Shown one piece after another: positions 44,158-53,320 of a stretch of DNA of 64,000 nt (position 1 is its first letter; the number at the start of each line of letters is the position of its first letter). The DNA is from Octadecabacter dasysiphoniae (GTDB taxonomy: Bacteria; Pseudomonadota; Alphaproteobacteria; Rhodobacterales; Rhodobacteraceae). The translations under genes were made by a program, and so were the position numbers. Where the stretch lies: positions 844,501-908,500 of the forward strand of contig NZ_JAKGAQ010000002.1 of the NCBI RefSeq assembly GCF_021532615.1, given 5' to 3'. The notes beneath the pieces were generated by a model. That model had not been told where the DNA came from and did not search any database. It worked only from the letters and a program-made list of their open reading frames with translations.

Positions 44158-46281
44158 ATGAAACAAACGATCCCCTTCACCCGTGACCTTGTGTTAATCG
44201 GCGGCGGCCACACCCATGCGCTGATCCTGCGAAAATGGGGGATGAATCCGCTGCCGGGCGCGCGCCTGACGGTGATCAACCCCGGCCCGACGGCCCCCTA
44301 TTCCGGCATGTTGCCGGGGTTTGTTGCCGGGCATTACACACGCGATGAACTGGACATCGATTTGGTCAAGCTTGCACGGTTCGCAGGCGCGCGTTTGATC
44401 GCGGGCAAGGCTGTCGCGATAGATCCGGTGACCAAGACAATTACCGTGCCCGGCCGCCCACCCGTCGCCTATGATGTGGCCGCGATTGATGTGGGGATCA
44501 CGTCCGAGATGCCCAAACTTGCGGGCTTTTCGGACAATGGCATTCCCGCCAAACCCTTGGGCGTTTTTGCATCCCGTTGGGACGACTACCGCAACACCGC
44601 CAAGGCACCAAAGGTCGCCGTCATCGGGGGCGGCGTTGCAGGTGCGGAACTGGCCATGGCGATGGCTTATGCCCTGCGTGACAAATCCCCACAGGTGTCC
44701 CTGATCGACCGCGGCTTGGTGCTGGACGGGTTTAACACCCCCGCCCGCAGCCGCCTGTTGGCCGCCTTGTCCGATCTGAATGTGACCTTGGTTGAAAACG
44801 CCGATGTCATCGAAGTTCTGCCCGATGCCGTGCGTCTGTCTGATGGCACCCTCATCGAGTCCGATTTCACAACAGGGGCCGCAGGTGCGCGCCCGCACGA
44901 TTGGATCAGCGACATCGGGCTAGACACGCATGACGGTTTTCTAACTGTCGGGCCGACCCTGCAAACTTCAGACCCAGATGTTTTTGCCGTGGGCGATTGC
45001 GCGCATCTGTCCCACGATCCGCGCCCCAAGGCGGGTGTCTTTGCTGTGCGCGAAGCGCCCTATCTTTTCGACAATCTGCGCGCTGCATTGTCGGGCGGCA
45101 CGATGCGCAAATTCCACCCCCAAAAAGACTACCTCAAACTCATTTCGCTTGGCGGCAAAACAGCACTGGCCGAGAAATTCGGCACCGCGCGGCGCGGCAC
45201 ATTGCTGTGGCGTTGGAAGGATCAGATCGACCGTAAATTCATGACCCAGTTTGACGGTTTGGCGATGCCAGCTGACCCGCTGCCCTTGCGCGTGGCAGAC
45301 GGTGTGCATGAAACACTGGGCGATGCGCCCCTGTGCGGTGGATGCGGAGCCAAAGTGGGGCGTGGTGCGCTGCAAGACGCGCTTTCAGATCTACCAAAAT
45401 CCACCCGCGATGATGTGATTTCCCTGCCCGGTGATGATGCGGCGTTGCTGAAAACCGGCGGCGCGACCCAAGTGTTGACGACAGACCACCTCAGCGCGGT
45501 GACGCAAGATCCCGTGTTGATGGCGAACATCGCGACAACCCATGCGCTGGGCGACATCTGGGCGATGGGTGCCGCCCCGCAAGCAGCTGTTTTATCCCTG
45601 ACCCTGCCGCGCATGTCCGCTGTTTTGCAACGCCGTACCGTGGCTGAAATCACATCCACCGTCGCGGCTATTTTGCATCGTCTCGGGGCTGCATTGGTGG
45701 GTGGCCACACGACGCTGGGCGACGCCATGACCATCGGGCTGTCCATCACTGGCCTGTGCGACGCTGCACCTATCACCCTTGCGGGTGCAAAAGCGGGCGA
45801 TGTTCTGGTGCTGACCAAACCCATCGGATCGGGCACCATTCTAGCGGCAGACATGCGCGGGCTGGCGCGGGGACACGATGTTTTGGCCTGCTACCAACAC
45901 ATGATCACACACCCAAACCCCGCCGACATGCACGCGGCCCACGCGATGACGGATGTCACGGGGTTCGGCCTTGCGGGGCATCTTGCAGGGATGTGTGATG
46001 CGTCCGGCGTGGGCGCGCATGTGCGGCTGGATCATGTGCCGTTGATGAATGGCGCGCTTGATCTGGCCAGTGCAGGCGTGCGGTCGTCGTTGTTTGCAGA
46101 CAACCGAAACGACGCGCGCATTACGGCCCCTGACACAGCGCAATCTGCTTTGATGTTTGATCCTCAAACTGGCGGTGGGTTGCTTGCCGCCATGCCCAGA
46201 GACGCAGCTGAAAACATCGTCGATGATCGTATCAAAATCATCGGGGAAATCACGGCAGGCGCGGGCGTGACGTTCAGCTAA
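44158..46281 (+). CDS. selD: Selenide, water dikinase SelD fused to an NADH-dehydrogenase-like FAD domain
   Basis: A 707-residue fusion. Residues 1-375 form a pyridine-nucleotide-disulfide/NDH-2-like FAD domain with VLIGGGHTHALILRKWGMNP at the N-terminus, VAVIGGGVAGAELAMAMAYA in the middle and DVFAVGDCAHLSH. Residues ~385-707 are SelD: LCGGCGAKVGRGAL holds Cys396 and Lys399, equivalent to E. coli Cys17/Lys20, and LPGDDAALLKT and VGGHTTLGDAMTIGL form the ATP/metal sites. SelD makes selenophosphate from selenide and ATP. The fusion is known in some bacteria, where the FAD domain may supply or protect reduced selenium; its role is unproven. mnmH lies convergent, with an eight-base overlap. Confidence 0.93.
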   Translation: MKQTIPFTRDLVLIGGGHTHALILRKWGMNPLPGARLTVINPGPTAPYSGMLPGFVAGHYTRDELDIDLVKLARFAGARLIAGKAVAIDPVTKTITVPGRPPVAYDVAAIDVGITSEMPKLAGFSDNGIPAKPLGVFASRWDDYRNTAKAPKVAVIGGGVAGAELAMAMAYALRDKSPQVSLIDRGLVLDGFNTPARSRLLAALSDLNVTLVENADVIEVLPDAVRLSDGTLIESDFTTGAAGARPHDWISDIGLDTHDGFLTVGPTLQTSDPDVFAVGDCAHLSHDPRPKAGVFAVREAPYLFDNLRAALSGGTMRKFHPQKDYLKLISLGGKTALAEKFGTARRGTLLWRWKDQIDRKFMTQFDGLAMPADPLPLRVADGVHETLGDAPLCGGCGAKVGRGALQDALSDLPKSTRDDVISLPGDDAALLKTGGATQVLTTDHLSAVTQDPVLMANIATTHALGDIWAMGAAPQAAVLSLTLPRMSAVLQRRTVAEITSTVAAILHRLGAALVGGHTTLGDAMTIGLSITGLCDAAPITLAGAKAGDVLVLTKPIGSGTILAADMRGLARGHDVLACYQHMITHPNPADMHAAHAMTDVTGFGLAGHLAGMCDASGVGAHVRLDHVPLMNGALDLASAGVRSSLFADNRNDARITAPDTAQSALMFDPQTGGGLLAAMPRDAAENIVDDRIKIIGEITAGAGVTFS

Positions 46282-47326
46282 CCGATGTGACCCAATCAGC
46301 AATGCGGTGGGCCAGCCCGTCACGGTCGTCCGCTGTCAATCCGGCGACGTCAAAGCGTTGCAAAACATCCGCGTCATGGCGCCTGCGCCCTGATCGATAG
46401 GTCGGGTCATAATGATCATCCATCAAGGCCCGCGCGAGGGCTTCGAACTCTCCGGCGTCCAGCAAGGCCAGCCAACCATCAACACGGCTGCCACGGTGAC
46501 GGCGCAAGATGTCCAATTTTGTGCGCAATTTGTCGCCGTCCGCGCTCACATCTGCATAGGCGTCGGCCAGATAGGCGGCGCGGGCATCCAGTGGCGCGTC
46601 AATTTCAATACGCGGCGCGGCCTTCATCGCAGCCCAAAGCATCGGCGGCACGATCCTGTCACCGACTTTGCTGCTCTCGGCCTCAACGATCACCGGGCGG
46701 GCCGGATCAAGCCGCGTCAGGGCCAAAGCCAGCGCCGTTTCAAACCCCTTTTGCGCAGGCTGCCCACCGTCCATTTCGCCCAGCAAAGACCCGCGATGAT
46801 TGGCAAGCCCTTCAAGGTCCAACACCTGCACGCCAAGCGCATCCAAACGATGTAAAATGTCGGTCTTTGCGGTGCCTGTATTGCCGTCCAAAAGGATCAA
46901 ACGGTGCGGCACGGGATCATGATACAAGACATCATGCACAAGGTTTCGAAAGCTCTGATATCCGCCCTCAATCACGTCGGCGCGCCATCCGATTTGCGTC
47001 AGGATCGATGCGAACGACCCTGATCGTTGACCACCCCGCCAGCAATAGACCAAGGGCCGCCACGATCCGAGGTGGTCTTTCAACGGCCCTTCAAGATGCG
47101 CGGCCACATTGCGCGCAACCAATGCCGCCCCCATTTTGCGCGCCTTAAAGGGCGACACTTGCACATAGATCGTCCCTACCTCGGCGCGTTCGTCGTTCGA
47201 CAACGCAGGCAGGTTGATCGCACCGGGCACGTGGTCTTCAGCAAATTCGGCAGGGGATCGCACATCTATCACGGCGTCGAACCCATGGTTCAACAGATCG
47301 CGTAGGGTGGTGAACGTGGTTTTCAT
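46274..47326 (-). CDS. mnmH: tRNA 2-selenouridine synthase MnmH (SelU)
   Basis: A 350-residue protein that uses selenophosphate to replace sulfur in 2-thiouridine at tRNA position 34, through a geranylated intermediate. An N-terminal rhodanese domain (VIDVRSPAEFAEDHVPGAIN) carries the active Cys95 in VYCWRGGQRSGSFA. A P-loop, LDGNTGTAKT (146-155), starts the second domain. It converges on selD, which supplies its selenium donor. No selA, selB or selC is seen, so this locus serves the selenouridine branch. Confidence 0.95.
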   Translation of the reverse strand: MKTTFTTLRDLLNHGFDAVIDVRSPAEFAEDHVPGAINLPALSNDERAEVGTIYVQVSPFKARKMGAALVARNVAAHLEGPLKDHLGSWRPLVYCWRGGQRSGSFASILTQIGWRADVIEGGYQSFRNLVHDVLYHDPVPHRLILLDGNTGTAKTDILHRLDALGVQVLDLEGLANHRGSLLGEMDGGQPAQKGFETALALALTRLDPARPVIVEAESSKVGDRIVPPMLWAAMKAAPRIEIDAPLDARAAYLADAYADVSADGDKLRTKLDILRRHRGSRVDGWLALLDAGEFEALARALMDDHYDPTYRSGRRRHDADVLQRFDVAGLTADDRDGLAHRIADWVTSVS

Positions 47327-47401
47327 ACCGTCGTCCTATCCGACCCTCAGGCGCGCCGAAAGGGACTTGTCGCACGGTGCCGCGGGGCGCTATCCAAGGC
47401 C

Positions 47402-47884
47402 ATGACCCTTCGCGCGCTCGACAGTATCAATGATCGCCACATTGTCGCGTCGTTCTTCGCGGCGGCTGCGGATTACGTGACATTGGAAACAGGCGCACCG
47501 CCTAAGGCTGCCACAACGCAGGACTTCTTTGACGACCGCCCGCCAAATGTCGCGCCCGATGATGTGCAACGCTTAGGGCTGTTTGAACACGAACATCTTG
47601 TCGGGCTACTGGCGTTCAGTTTCGGATACCCTGAACCGACAGATTGCTACATCGGTCTGCTTTTGTTGTCGCCGGGATTGCGCGGGCAGGGCAACGGCCC
47701 GCGTGCACTGGCCCACGCCACCAGTCTGGCACGTGCGCGCGGCATGCGCCGCCAATTGGTTGCGGTGCTGGATGCCAACCCCAAGGCGCGGGCATTTTGG
47801 GAACGTGAAGGATTTGTTTGGGAACAAACTTTTGCGCCCAGCGACGATGCGCACAGCCGCCACCGTTTGATCCGCGAAATTTAG
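47402..47884 (+). CDS. GNAT family N-acetyltransferase
   Basis: A 160-residue GNAT protein. LLLLSPGLRGQGNGPRALAH (about residues 82-101) is motif A for acetyl-CoA binding, and AVLDANPKARAFWEREGFVW is the following motif B with the FWEREGF pattern of ribosomal-protein or small-molecule acetyltransferases. Substrate unknown. Its stop overlaps that of the convergent phosphatase gene by four bases (TTAG). Confidence 0.88.
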   Translation: MTLRALDSINDRHIVASFFAAAADYVTLETGAPPKAATTQDFFDDRPPNVAPDDVQRLGLFEHEHLVGLLAFSFGYPEPTDCYIGLLLLSPGLRGQGNGPRALAHATSLARARGMRRQLVAVLDANPKARAFWEREGFVWEQTFAPSDDAHSRHRLIREI

Positions 47885-48663
47885 GGGCGCAGTGGCGCGC
47901 GCCCGGCCTCGTCCAAGGTAAACCAACCCGTGCCATCATAAACGGCGGGCACAAGGGGGCGGCCATATCCGGCGCCACCATCCAGATTGATCCGGTTGCC
48001 ATGGTGCTGGGGGAAATCAAGCGCCGTGTGGCCGTGCACATACATCGCATCCAGATCGGCGGTGTAATCGAGCCAGCCGTCCCTGATCCAAATCAGATCG
48101 CTGCGCGTCTGGTCCGCCATGGCGACGTTCGGCCGAATGCCCGCATGAACAAATCTGTGCCCGTCCGGCGCATCCAGATACAGCGGCAGATTCGCGATCC
48201 AGTTCAGGTGATCCGCCGGAACCGCCATTTTGGCTGCATCGGAAAACGCAGCAATCAATTCGGGCGAGGCAGGGTCTAACCCGTGCTCGTTGGCGTGATC
48301 CCAACTGATCCATTCGGGGTGATCAATGTCGATGCCGCCCATATAGGACGCCAACGTGCGGCACCCGCCAAGACGGTGATGCAACCACGATTTACGCGAC
48401 AGAATTTCAGGATGAACAACATTTCCGGCCGTCACAAACTGGTGCAACATCAGGTCGTGATTGCCCAGAATGCAGTGCCACGGTTTGCCCGCCGCCTGCC
48501 CATCCATAATTGTCTGAATGACCCACGCACTGTCCCACCCGCGATCTACCAGATCCCCGACGAAATACAGCGGCGCATCCGCCCCGCCATCCGCATCGAT
48601 CAGTGCAAAAGCCCGTTCCAACTGCGCCTTTTGCCCGTGGATATCGCCAATCGCATAGAACAT
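47881..48663 (-). CDS. Metallophosphoesterase (PPP-type serine/threonine phosphatase-like)
   Basis: A 260-residue metallophosphatase with the PPP core motifs GDIHGQ (7-12), VGDLVDRG (about 35-42) and LGNHDLM (about 66-72). It ends with a late histidine motif (YVHGHTALDF). This layout is close to bacterial PrpA/PrpB-like phosphatases and diadenosine tetraphosphatases. The substrate cannot be told. It is monocistronic upstream of serA on the minus strand (65-base gap). Confidence 0.88.
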   Translation of the reverse strand: MFYAIGDIHGQKAQLERAFALIDADGGADAPLYFVGDLVDRGWDSAWVIQTIMDGQAAGKPWHCILGNHDLMLHQFVTAGNVVHPEILSRKSWLHHRLGGCRTLASYMGGIDIDHPEWISWDHANEHGLDPASPELIAAFSDAAKMAVPADHLNWIANLPLYLDAPDGHRFVHAGIRPNVAMADQTRSDLIWIRDGWLDYTADLDAMYVHGHTALDFPQHHGNRINLDGGAGYGRPLVPAVYDGTGWFTLDEAGRAPLRP

Positions 48664-48728
48664 AAAACGGGTCTTTCAGGCTGGTTTCGTGTCTGGTGTG
48701 CGCCCGGATCATGCCGGGCGCAACCTAA

Positions 48729-50324
48729 TTATGCGACGTCAAAGCTCAGCGGTTTGACCTGCGTGAACATGCCGGCACCCTCAAGTTCCTTCAGCGCCTC
48801 GGCTGGTACGGGTTCATCGACATACAGCAGCGCAATCGCCTCACCCTTTGCCTCGGACCGGCCCAAGGTAAAGTTCGCGATGTTGACGTCATGTTTACCC
48901 ATGGTTTGCCCCAACAGGCCGATGATGCCCGGCACGTCTTCGTTGGTTGTGTAAACCATATGCGCACCGATTTCGGCATCAATGTTGATACCTTTGATCT
49001 GGATAAAGCGCGGCTTGCCATCGCTGAACACCGTGCCCGCAACGCTGCGTTCGCGCTTGGACGTCACGACCGTGACTTTCATGTAACCGTCAAACGCACC
49101 CGTCTTGTCCTGCTTTGTCGTGCTGATCTTGATGCCACGTTCTTTGGCGATCACAGGGGCGGATACCATGTTGGTATCGGGGTTCGCCTTTTTCATGATG
49201 CCCGCGATGGTGGATGCGGTCAGCGCCTCAAGGTTCATATCCGACACAGTACCGTCAAACAGGATGTTGATCGCCGTGATCGGTTCATCCGTCATTTGCC
49301 CGATAAAGTTGCCAAGGTGTCCGGACAGCGAAATCCAAGGCGTCATCACCTTGGCTTCTTCGGCTGTCACAGATGGCATGTTCAGCGCATTGGTCACGGC
49401 ACCCGTCATCAGATAATCTGACATCTGTTCGGCCACTTGCAGCGCCACGTTTTCCTGCGCCTCGGTCGTTGCCGCACCAAGGTGAGGCGTCACGACGACG
49501 TTGGGCAGGTTGAACAAGGGGCTGTCTGTGGCGGGTTCGGTTTTGAACACATCAAACGCAGCACCCGCGACGTGGCCGGATTTCAACGCATCCGCCAGCG
49601 CATCTTCGTCGACCAATCCACCACGCGCACAGTTCACAATCCGCACGCCTTTCTTCAGCTTAGCGATGTTTTCGCGGCTCAGGATGTTCGCAGTCTGATC
49701 GGTGAACGGCACGTGCAGCGTGATGAAATCGGCGCGCGCCAGAAGATCATCCAGCTCGACCTTTTCAACGCCCATCTTGTCGGCCTTTTCTTCGCCAAGG
49801 TAGGGATCAAACGCGATCACCTTCATCTTCAACGCACGGGCGCGGTCACACACGATCCCGCCAATGTTACCCGCGCCGATAACGCCAAGGGTCTTACCCG
49901 TCAGCTCAACCCCCATAAATTTGGATTTTTCCCACTTACCAGCGTGGGTAGACGCGGACGCCTCGGGGATTTGGCGCGCCACGGCGAACATCATCGCGAT
50001 GGCATGTTCAGCCGTGGTGATCATGTTGCCGAACGGCGTGTTCATCACGATGATACCAGCCTTTGATGCGGCTTCTTTGTCGACATTGTCGGTGCCGATG
50101 CCCGCGCGGCCAATGACCTTCAGGTTGGTGGCGCGCGACAACAGCTTTTCCGTCGCCTTCGTGGCGGACCGGATCGCAAGACCGTCATATTGATCAATCA
50201 CAGCGGCCAGCGCGTCTTTGTCTTTGCCAAGGTCGGGCATGAAATCCACATCAACCCCACGGTCGCGGAAAATCTGAACGGCAGTTTCGGAAAGCTTGTC
50301 GGAGACGAGTACTTTGGGAGCCAT
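48729..50324 (-). CDS. serA: D-3-phosphoglycerate dehydrogenase
   Basis: A 531-residue enzyme for the first step of serine synthesis, oxidising 3-phosphoglycerate with NAD+. The N-terminal substrate domain (MAPKVLVSDKLSETAVQIFR) is followed by the Rossmann motif GKTLGVIGAGNIGGIVCDRA near 143-162. The catalytic region ARGGLVDEDALADAL is next, then a Glu-His pair region VVTPHLGAATTEAQENVAL. An intervening ASB-like domain and a C-terminal ACT domain (about 455-531) complete the long, type 1 form. serC lies 46 bases upstream in the same direction. Confidence 0.97.
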   Translation of the reverse strand: MAPKVLVSDKLSETAVQIFRDRGVDVDFMPDLGKDKDALAAVIDQYDGLAIRSATKATEKLLSRATNLKVIGRAGIGTDNVDKEAASKAGIIVMNTPFGNMITTAEHAIAMMFAVARQIPEASASTHAGKWEKSKFMGVELTGKTLGVIGAGNIGGIVCDRARALKMKVIAFDPYLGEEKADKMGVEKVELDDLLARADFITLHVPFTDQTANILSRENIAKLKKGVRIVNCARGGLVDEDALADALKSGHVAGAAFDVFKTEPATDSPLFNLPNVVVTPHLGAATTEAQENVALQVAEQMSDYLMTGAVTNALNMPSVTAEEAKVMTPWISLSGHLGNFIGQMTDEPITAINILFDGTVSDMNLEALTASTIAGIMKKANPDTNMVSAPVIAKERGIKISTTKQDKTGAFDGYMKVTVVTSKRERSVAGTVFSDGKPRFIQIKGINIDAEIGAHMVYTTNEDVPGIIGLLGQTMGKHDVNIANFTLGRSEAKGEAIALLYVDEPVPAEALKELEGAGMFTQVKPLSFDVA

Positions 50325-50370
50325 TTTTAGCGTCCTTCAATGAATTGTGTCGGCGCGAACGCCAGAAAGA

Positions 50371-51531
50371 TTAGGAATTGATTTCGGTCTGAAACGCCCA
50401 GTCGAGCCATGGCAACATCGCTTCGATATCGCTCGTCTCGATTGTGGCACCGCACCAGATACGAAGGCCCGCAGGCGCATCGCGGTAGGCACCCACGTCC
50501 AGCGCAACGCCCTCAGCCTCAAGCCGTTTGGCAACCGCTTTGGCAAAGGCCGCACCATCGGTAATGCGCGGGTCGGTGAATTTCAGACAGACAGACGTGT
50601 TGGACCGTGTGGCATTGTCGACAGCCAGATTGTCGATCCAGTCGCGCGTTGCACAGAAATTCCAGATCGCCGATGCATTGGCATCCGCACGCATCCGCAA
50701 GGCAGGCAAACCACCAATGGATTTCGCCCAGTTCAACGCAAAAAGATAATCCTCAACGCACAACATCGACGGGGTGTTGATGGTCGCACCCGTAAAGATA
50801 CCCTCGATCAGCTTGCCACCTTTGGTGAGGCGGAAAATCTTGGGCAGGGGCCACGCAGGGGTGTAGTTTTCAAGACGTTCAACAGCGCGCGGGGACAGAA
50901 CAATCATCCCGTGCGCCGCTTCGCCGCCCATGACTTTTTGCCAGCTGAACGTGGTGACATCCAGTTTGTCCCAGGGCAAATCCTGCGCAAAGGCGGCTGA
51001 AGTGGCGTCGCAAATCGTCAGGCCGATCCGGTTCGCAGGGATCGGATCACCCGCCACACGCACGCCAGATGTCGTACCATTCCATGTGAACACGACGTCT
51101 TGGTCATAATCCAGCGCCGCCATATCAACGATATGCCCGTAATCCGCGATGTGTTCCGAGGCTTCGATTTTCAGCTGCTTAACAACATCGCTGACCCAGC
51201 CCGCGCCAAAACTTTCCCACGCAACCATCTGCACGGGGCGTTCGCCCAGCAGGGACCACATGGCCATTTCAACCGCGCCCGTGTCGGACGCAGGAACGAT
51301 GCCAATGCGGTAATCCGCAGGAATTCCCAGCACATCACGTGTGCCTTCAATTGCTGCTTTTAATTTGTCTTTGCCCACGGCGGCGCGGTGCGAACGACCA
51401 AGGGATGCGTCCTGCAATGCGTCAAGCGACCATGTGGGGGGTTTGGCACAAGGGCCAGATGAAAAACGCGGGTTCGCCGGAACGGCGACAGGTTTTGTGG
51501 CCGGCCGCGCTGCCGGTGTCTTGATAGCCAT
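50371..51531 (-). CDS. serC: Phosphoserine aminotransferase
   Basis: A 386-residue class V aminotransferase converting 3-phosphohydroxypyruvate to phosphoserine. [20 protein letters not shown] is the family start. [20 protein letters not shown] follows, and [20 protein letters not shown] carries the PLP lysine. It is of the shorter-lineage, archaeal/alphaproteobacterial SerC type. The start at 51531 ([10 protein letters not shown]) is chosen; the open frame extends 28 codons upstream without homology. It precedes serA and is divergent from serB, so the whole phosphoserine route lies here. Confidence 0.94.
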   Translation of the reverse strand: MAIKTPAARPATKPVAVPANPRFSSGPCAKPPTWSLDALQDASLGRSHRAAVGKDKLKAAIEGTRDVLGIPADYRIGIVPASDTGAVEMAMWSLLGERPVQMVAWESFGAGWVSDVVKQLKIEASEHIADYGHIVDMAALDYDQDVVFTWNGTTSGVRVAGDPIPANRIGLTICDATSAAFAQDLPWDKLDVTTFSWQKVMGGEAAHGMIVLSPRAVERLENYTPAWPLPKIFRLTKGGKLIEGIFTGATINTPSMLCVEDYLFALNWAKSIGGLPALRMRADANASAIWNFCATRDWIDNLAVDNATRSNTSVCLKFTDPRITDGAAFAKAVAKRLEAEGVALDVGAYRDAPAGLRIWCGATIETSDIEAMLPWLDWAFQTEINS

Positions 51532-51761
51532 TGATCGTATCCTCACAGATATATGCCCTTCGTTGGGGAAGGGTGTCCCACGGATGCGTTTAAGGGGCGT
51601 TCGCGGACCCCACAACCGCGAAAACGATCTATTTGCGACCCATCGGGCGGGATGCGCGCCACAGGAGGAGCGTATCGGAAACTTCGCGCATCTCGGGGGC
51701 AGCGGGGTTGCGCTTTGGCGATCAACAGGGTTTTTGGGCGATAACCTTCGGAGGATTGCCT

Positions 51762-52628
51762 ATGTTCGTCATCACCCTGATCGCCAAAGCCCGTGGATTA
51801 GACCCTGCTTTGGTCGAATCCCTGCGCAATGCGTGGGGTGGACAATCGGCCCAGTGGCTGGCCGCGGACGAGGCGGCAGAATTCGCCTTGAACACAAAGC
51901 CCGACAACCTGTGGGACGTCTGGGCAGACGTACAAAAGATGGGCGTTGATCTGGTTTGTCAGCCCTTGGACGGGCGGCGCAAAAAGATGCTGCTGGCCGA
52001 TATGGACAGCACGATGATCCAGCAGGAATGTATTGACGAACTGGCAGACGAAGCAGGCGTTGGCGCACACGTCGCCGACATCACCGCCCGCGCCATGAAC
52101 GGAGAGCTCGATTTCGAGGCCGCGCTGATCGAACGGGTCGGGCTGCTTAAGGGATTGGATGAAACCGTCATCGCCAAAGTGTTGGCACAGAGGATCACCT
52201 ACATGCCCGGTGGCGCCGCGTTGGTGCGAACGATGGCGGCTGATGGTGGTCATGCGGCGCTCGTCTCGGGTGGGTTCACGGCCTTCACGGCGCAGGTCTC
52301 AGCTGAACTGGGGTTTAACGAAAATCGCGCGAACACGCTTTTGGTTGAGGATGGAAAGCTGACCGGCGATGTCGGCCGCCCGATCCTTGGCAAAGCGGCA
52401 AAGGTTCAAGCGCTCAACGAAATCACCGCACGGATCGGGATCAGCCCCGCCGATGTGATTGCCGTTGGCGATGGGGCCAATGACCTTGGCATGTTGCACG
52501 CCGCAGGCACGGGCGTCGCCTTGCACGCCAAACCATCCGTCGCCGCGCAGTGCGATGTGCGCATCAACCACGGTGACCTGACGGCGTTGTTATACGTGCA
52601 AGGCTACGTCAAAACCGAATTCGCCTAG
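51762..52628 (+). CDS. serB: Phosphoserine phosphatase
   Basis: A 288-residue HAD-superfamily phosphatase, the last step of serine synthesis. The nucleophile motif LLADMDSTMIQQECIDELAD places Asp80 and Asp82. LVSGGFTAFTAQVSAELGFN is motif II, and VIAVGDGANDLGMLHAAGTG is motif IV. The N-terminal ~70 residues resemble a degenerate ACT-like region. The ATG at 51762 is preceded by GGAGGA; the upstream open frame is not conserved. The divergent serC-serA unit starts about 230 bp away. Confidence 0.95.
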   Translation: MFVITLIAKARGLDPALVESLRNAWGGQSAQWLAADEAAEFALNTKPDNLWDVWADVQKMGVDLVCQPLDGRRKKMLLADMDSTMIQQECIDELADEAGVGAHVADITARAMNGELDFEAALIERVGLLKGLDETVIAKVLAQRITYMPGGAALVRTMAADGGHAALVSGGFTAFTAQVSAELGFNENRANTLLVEDGKLTGDVGRPILGKAAKVQALNEITARIGISPADVIAVGDGANDLGMLHAAGTGVALHAKPSVAAQCDVRINHGDLTALLYVQGYVKTEFA

Positions 52629-53062
52629 GCCGCCAACGCCGCCCGCGTTTTCCCGATCATCAACGCCGCCTTCGCCGCCTCACGCCCCTTTTCCACGAAA
52701 TGGTCGCGGTAGATGGCGTTGTGGTGCTCAGTTTCCTGATATTGGTGCGGGGTCAGCGATACGGACAGCACAGGCACGCCCGTTTCCAGACCAACGCGCA
52801 TCAGTCCGTCGACCACCGCAGCGGCGACAAAATCATGCCTGTATATCCCGCCGTCCACGACGAACGCGGCACAGGCGATGGCCGCGTATTGGCCCGATTT
52901 GGCAAGGTCCTGCGCCACAAGCGGCATTTCAAACGCACCGGGCACGTCGAACACATCGACCTGGGATGCGGGGATCCGTTCAACAAATCCGTCGTAGGCA
53001 CGATCAACGATATCGGCGTGCCAATTCGCCTTGATAAAGGCGTAGCGTGAAGTGGATGTCAT
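52625..53062 (-). CDS. ribH: 6,7-dimethyl-8-ribityllumazine synthase, type II (RibH)
   Basis: A 145-residue lumazine synthase, the penultimate enzyme of riboflavin synthesis. The sequence RYAFIKANWHADIVDRAYDG and DVFDVPGAFEMPLVAQDLA match the type II (decameric, Brucella RibH2-like) group. The AFVVDGGIYRHDFVAAAVVD region carries the active-site His. An FMN riboswitch lies directly upstream (53154-53292) and AAAGGAG precedes the ATG. No other rib gene is next to it. Its stop overlaps the serB stop by four bases (CTAG). Confidence 0.94.
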   Translation of the reverse strand: MTSTSRYAFIKANWHADIVDRAYDGFVERIPASQVDVFDVPGAFEMPLVAQDLAKSGQYAAIACAAFVVDGGIYRHDFVAAAVVDGLMRVGLETGVPVLSVSLTPHQYQETEHHNAIYRDHFVEKGREAAKAALMIGKTRAALAA

Positions 53063-53153
53063 TTGGGGCTCCTTTCCCTAAACCACGCAAATGCGCGGGT
53101 GACACATCACCTCGGGGCAAAGGATCAGCGCGCGCGCAATCTGCCCGCACACC

Positions 53154-53292
53154 GATGCTCTCTCTCATCCGGACTATGACCGTCGGCTCTGGAATTTCAC
53201 CAGTATCTGCTGACCAAGGGGCCTCCTGAAAGGAAACCCCTTGCGCTCGCGGGCTATAACCGCCGGTGGGGAATTCCGCCCCGCCCTGAGAA
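53154..53292 (-). ncRNA. FMN riboswitch (RFN element)
   Basis: Reading the minus strand, the conserved RFN blocks occur in order: AGGGCGGGGCGGAATTCCCC, ACCGGCGGT, AGCCCGCGAGCG, then CAGCAGATACTGGTGAAATT, CCAGAGCCGACGGT and AGTCCGGATGAGAGAGA. These are the consensus core of the FMN aptamer. It lies about 90 bases before the ribH ATG. A small hairpin GGTGA-TGTG-TCACC follows between aptamer and start. No clear terminator with a T-run is seen, so control is probably at translation. Confidence 0.95.
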
Positions 53293-53320
53293 CATGATTT
53301 AGATGTAGGATTCGCGCAGG

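Noticed and set aside
44158..46281. SelD as a selenoprotein with an in-frame UGA.
   Set aside because: The active-site residue is an ordinary Cys codon and the frame has no internal stop.
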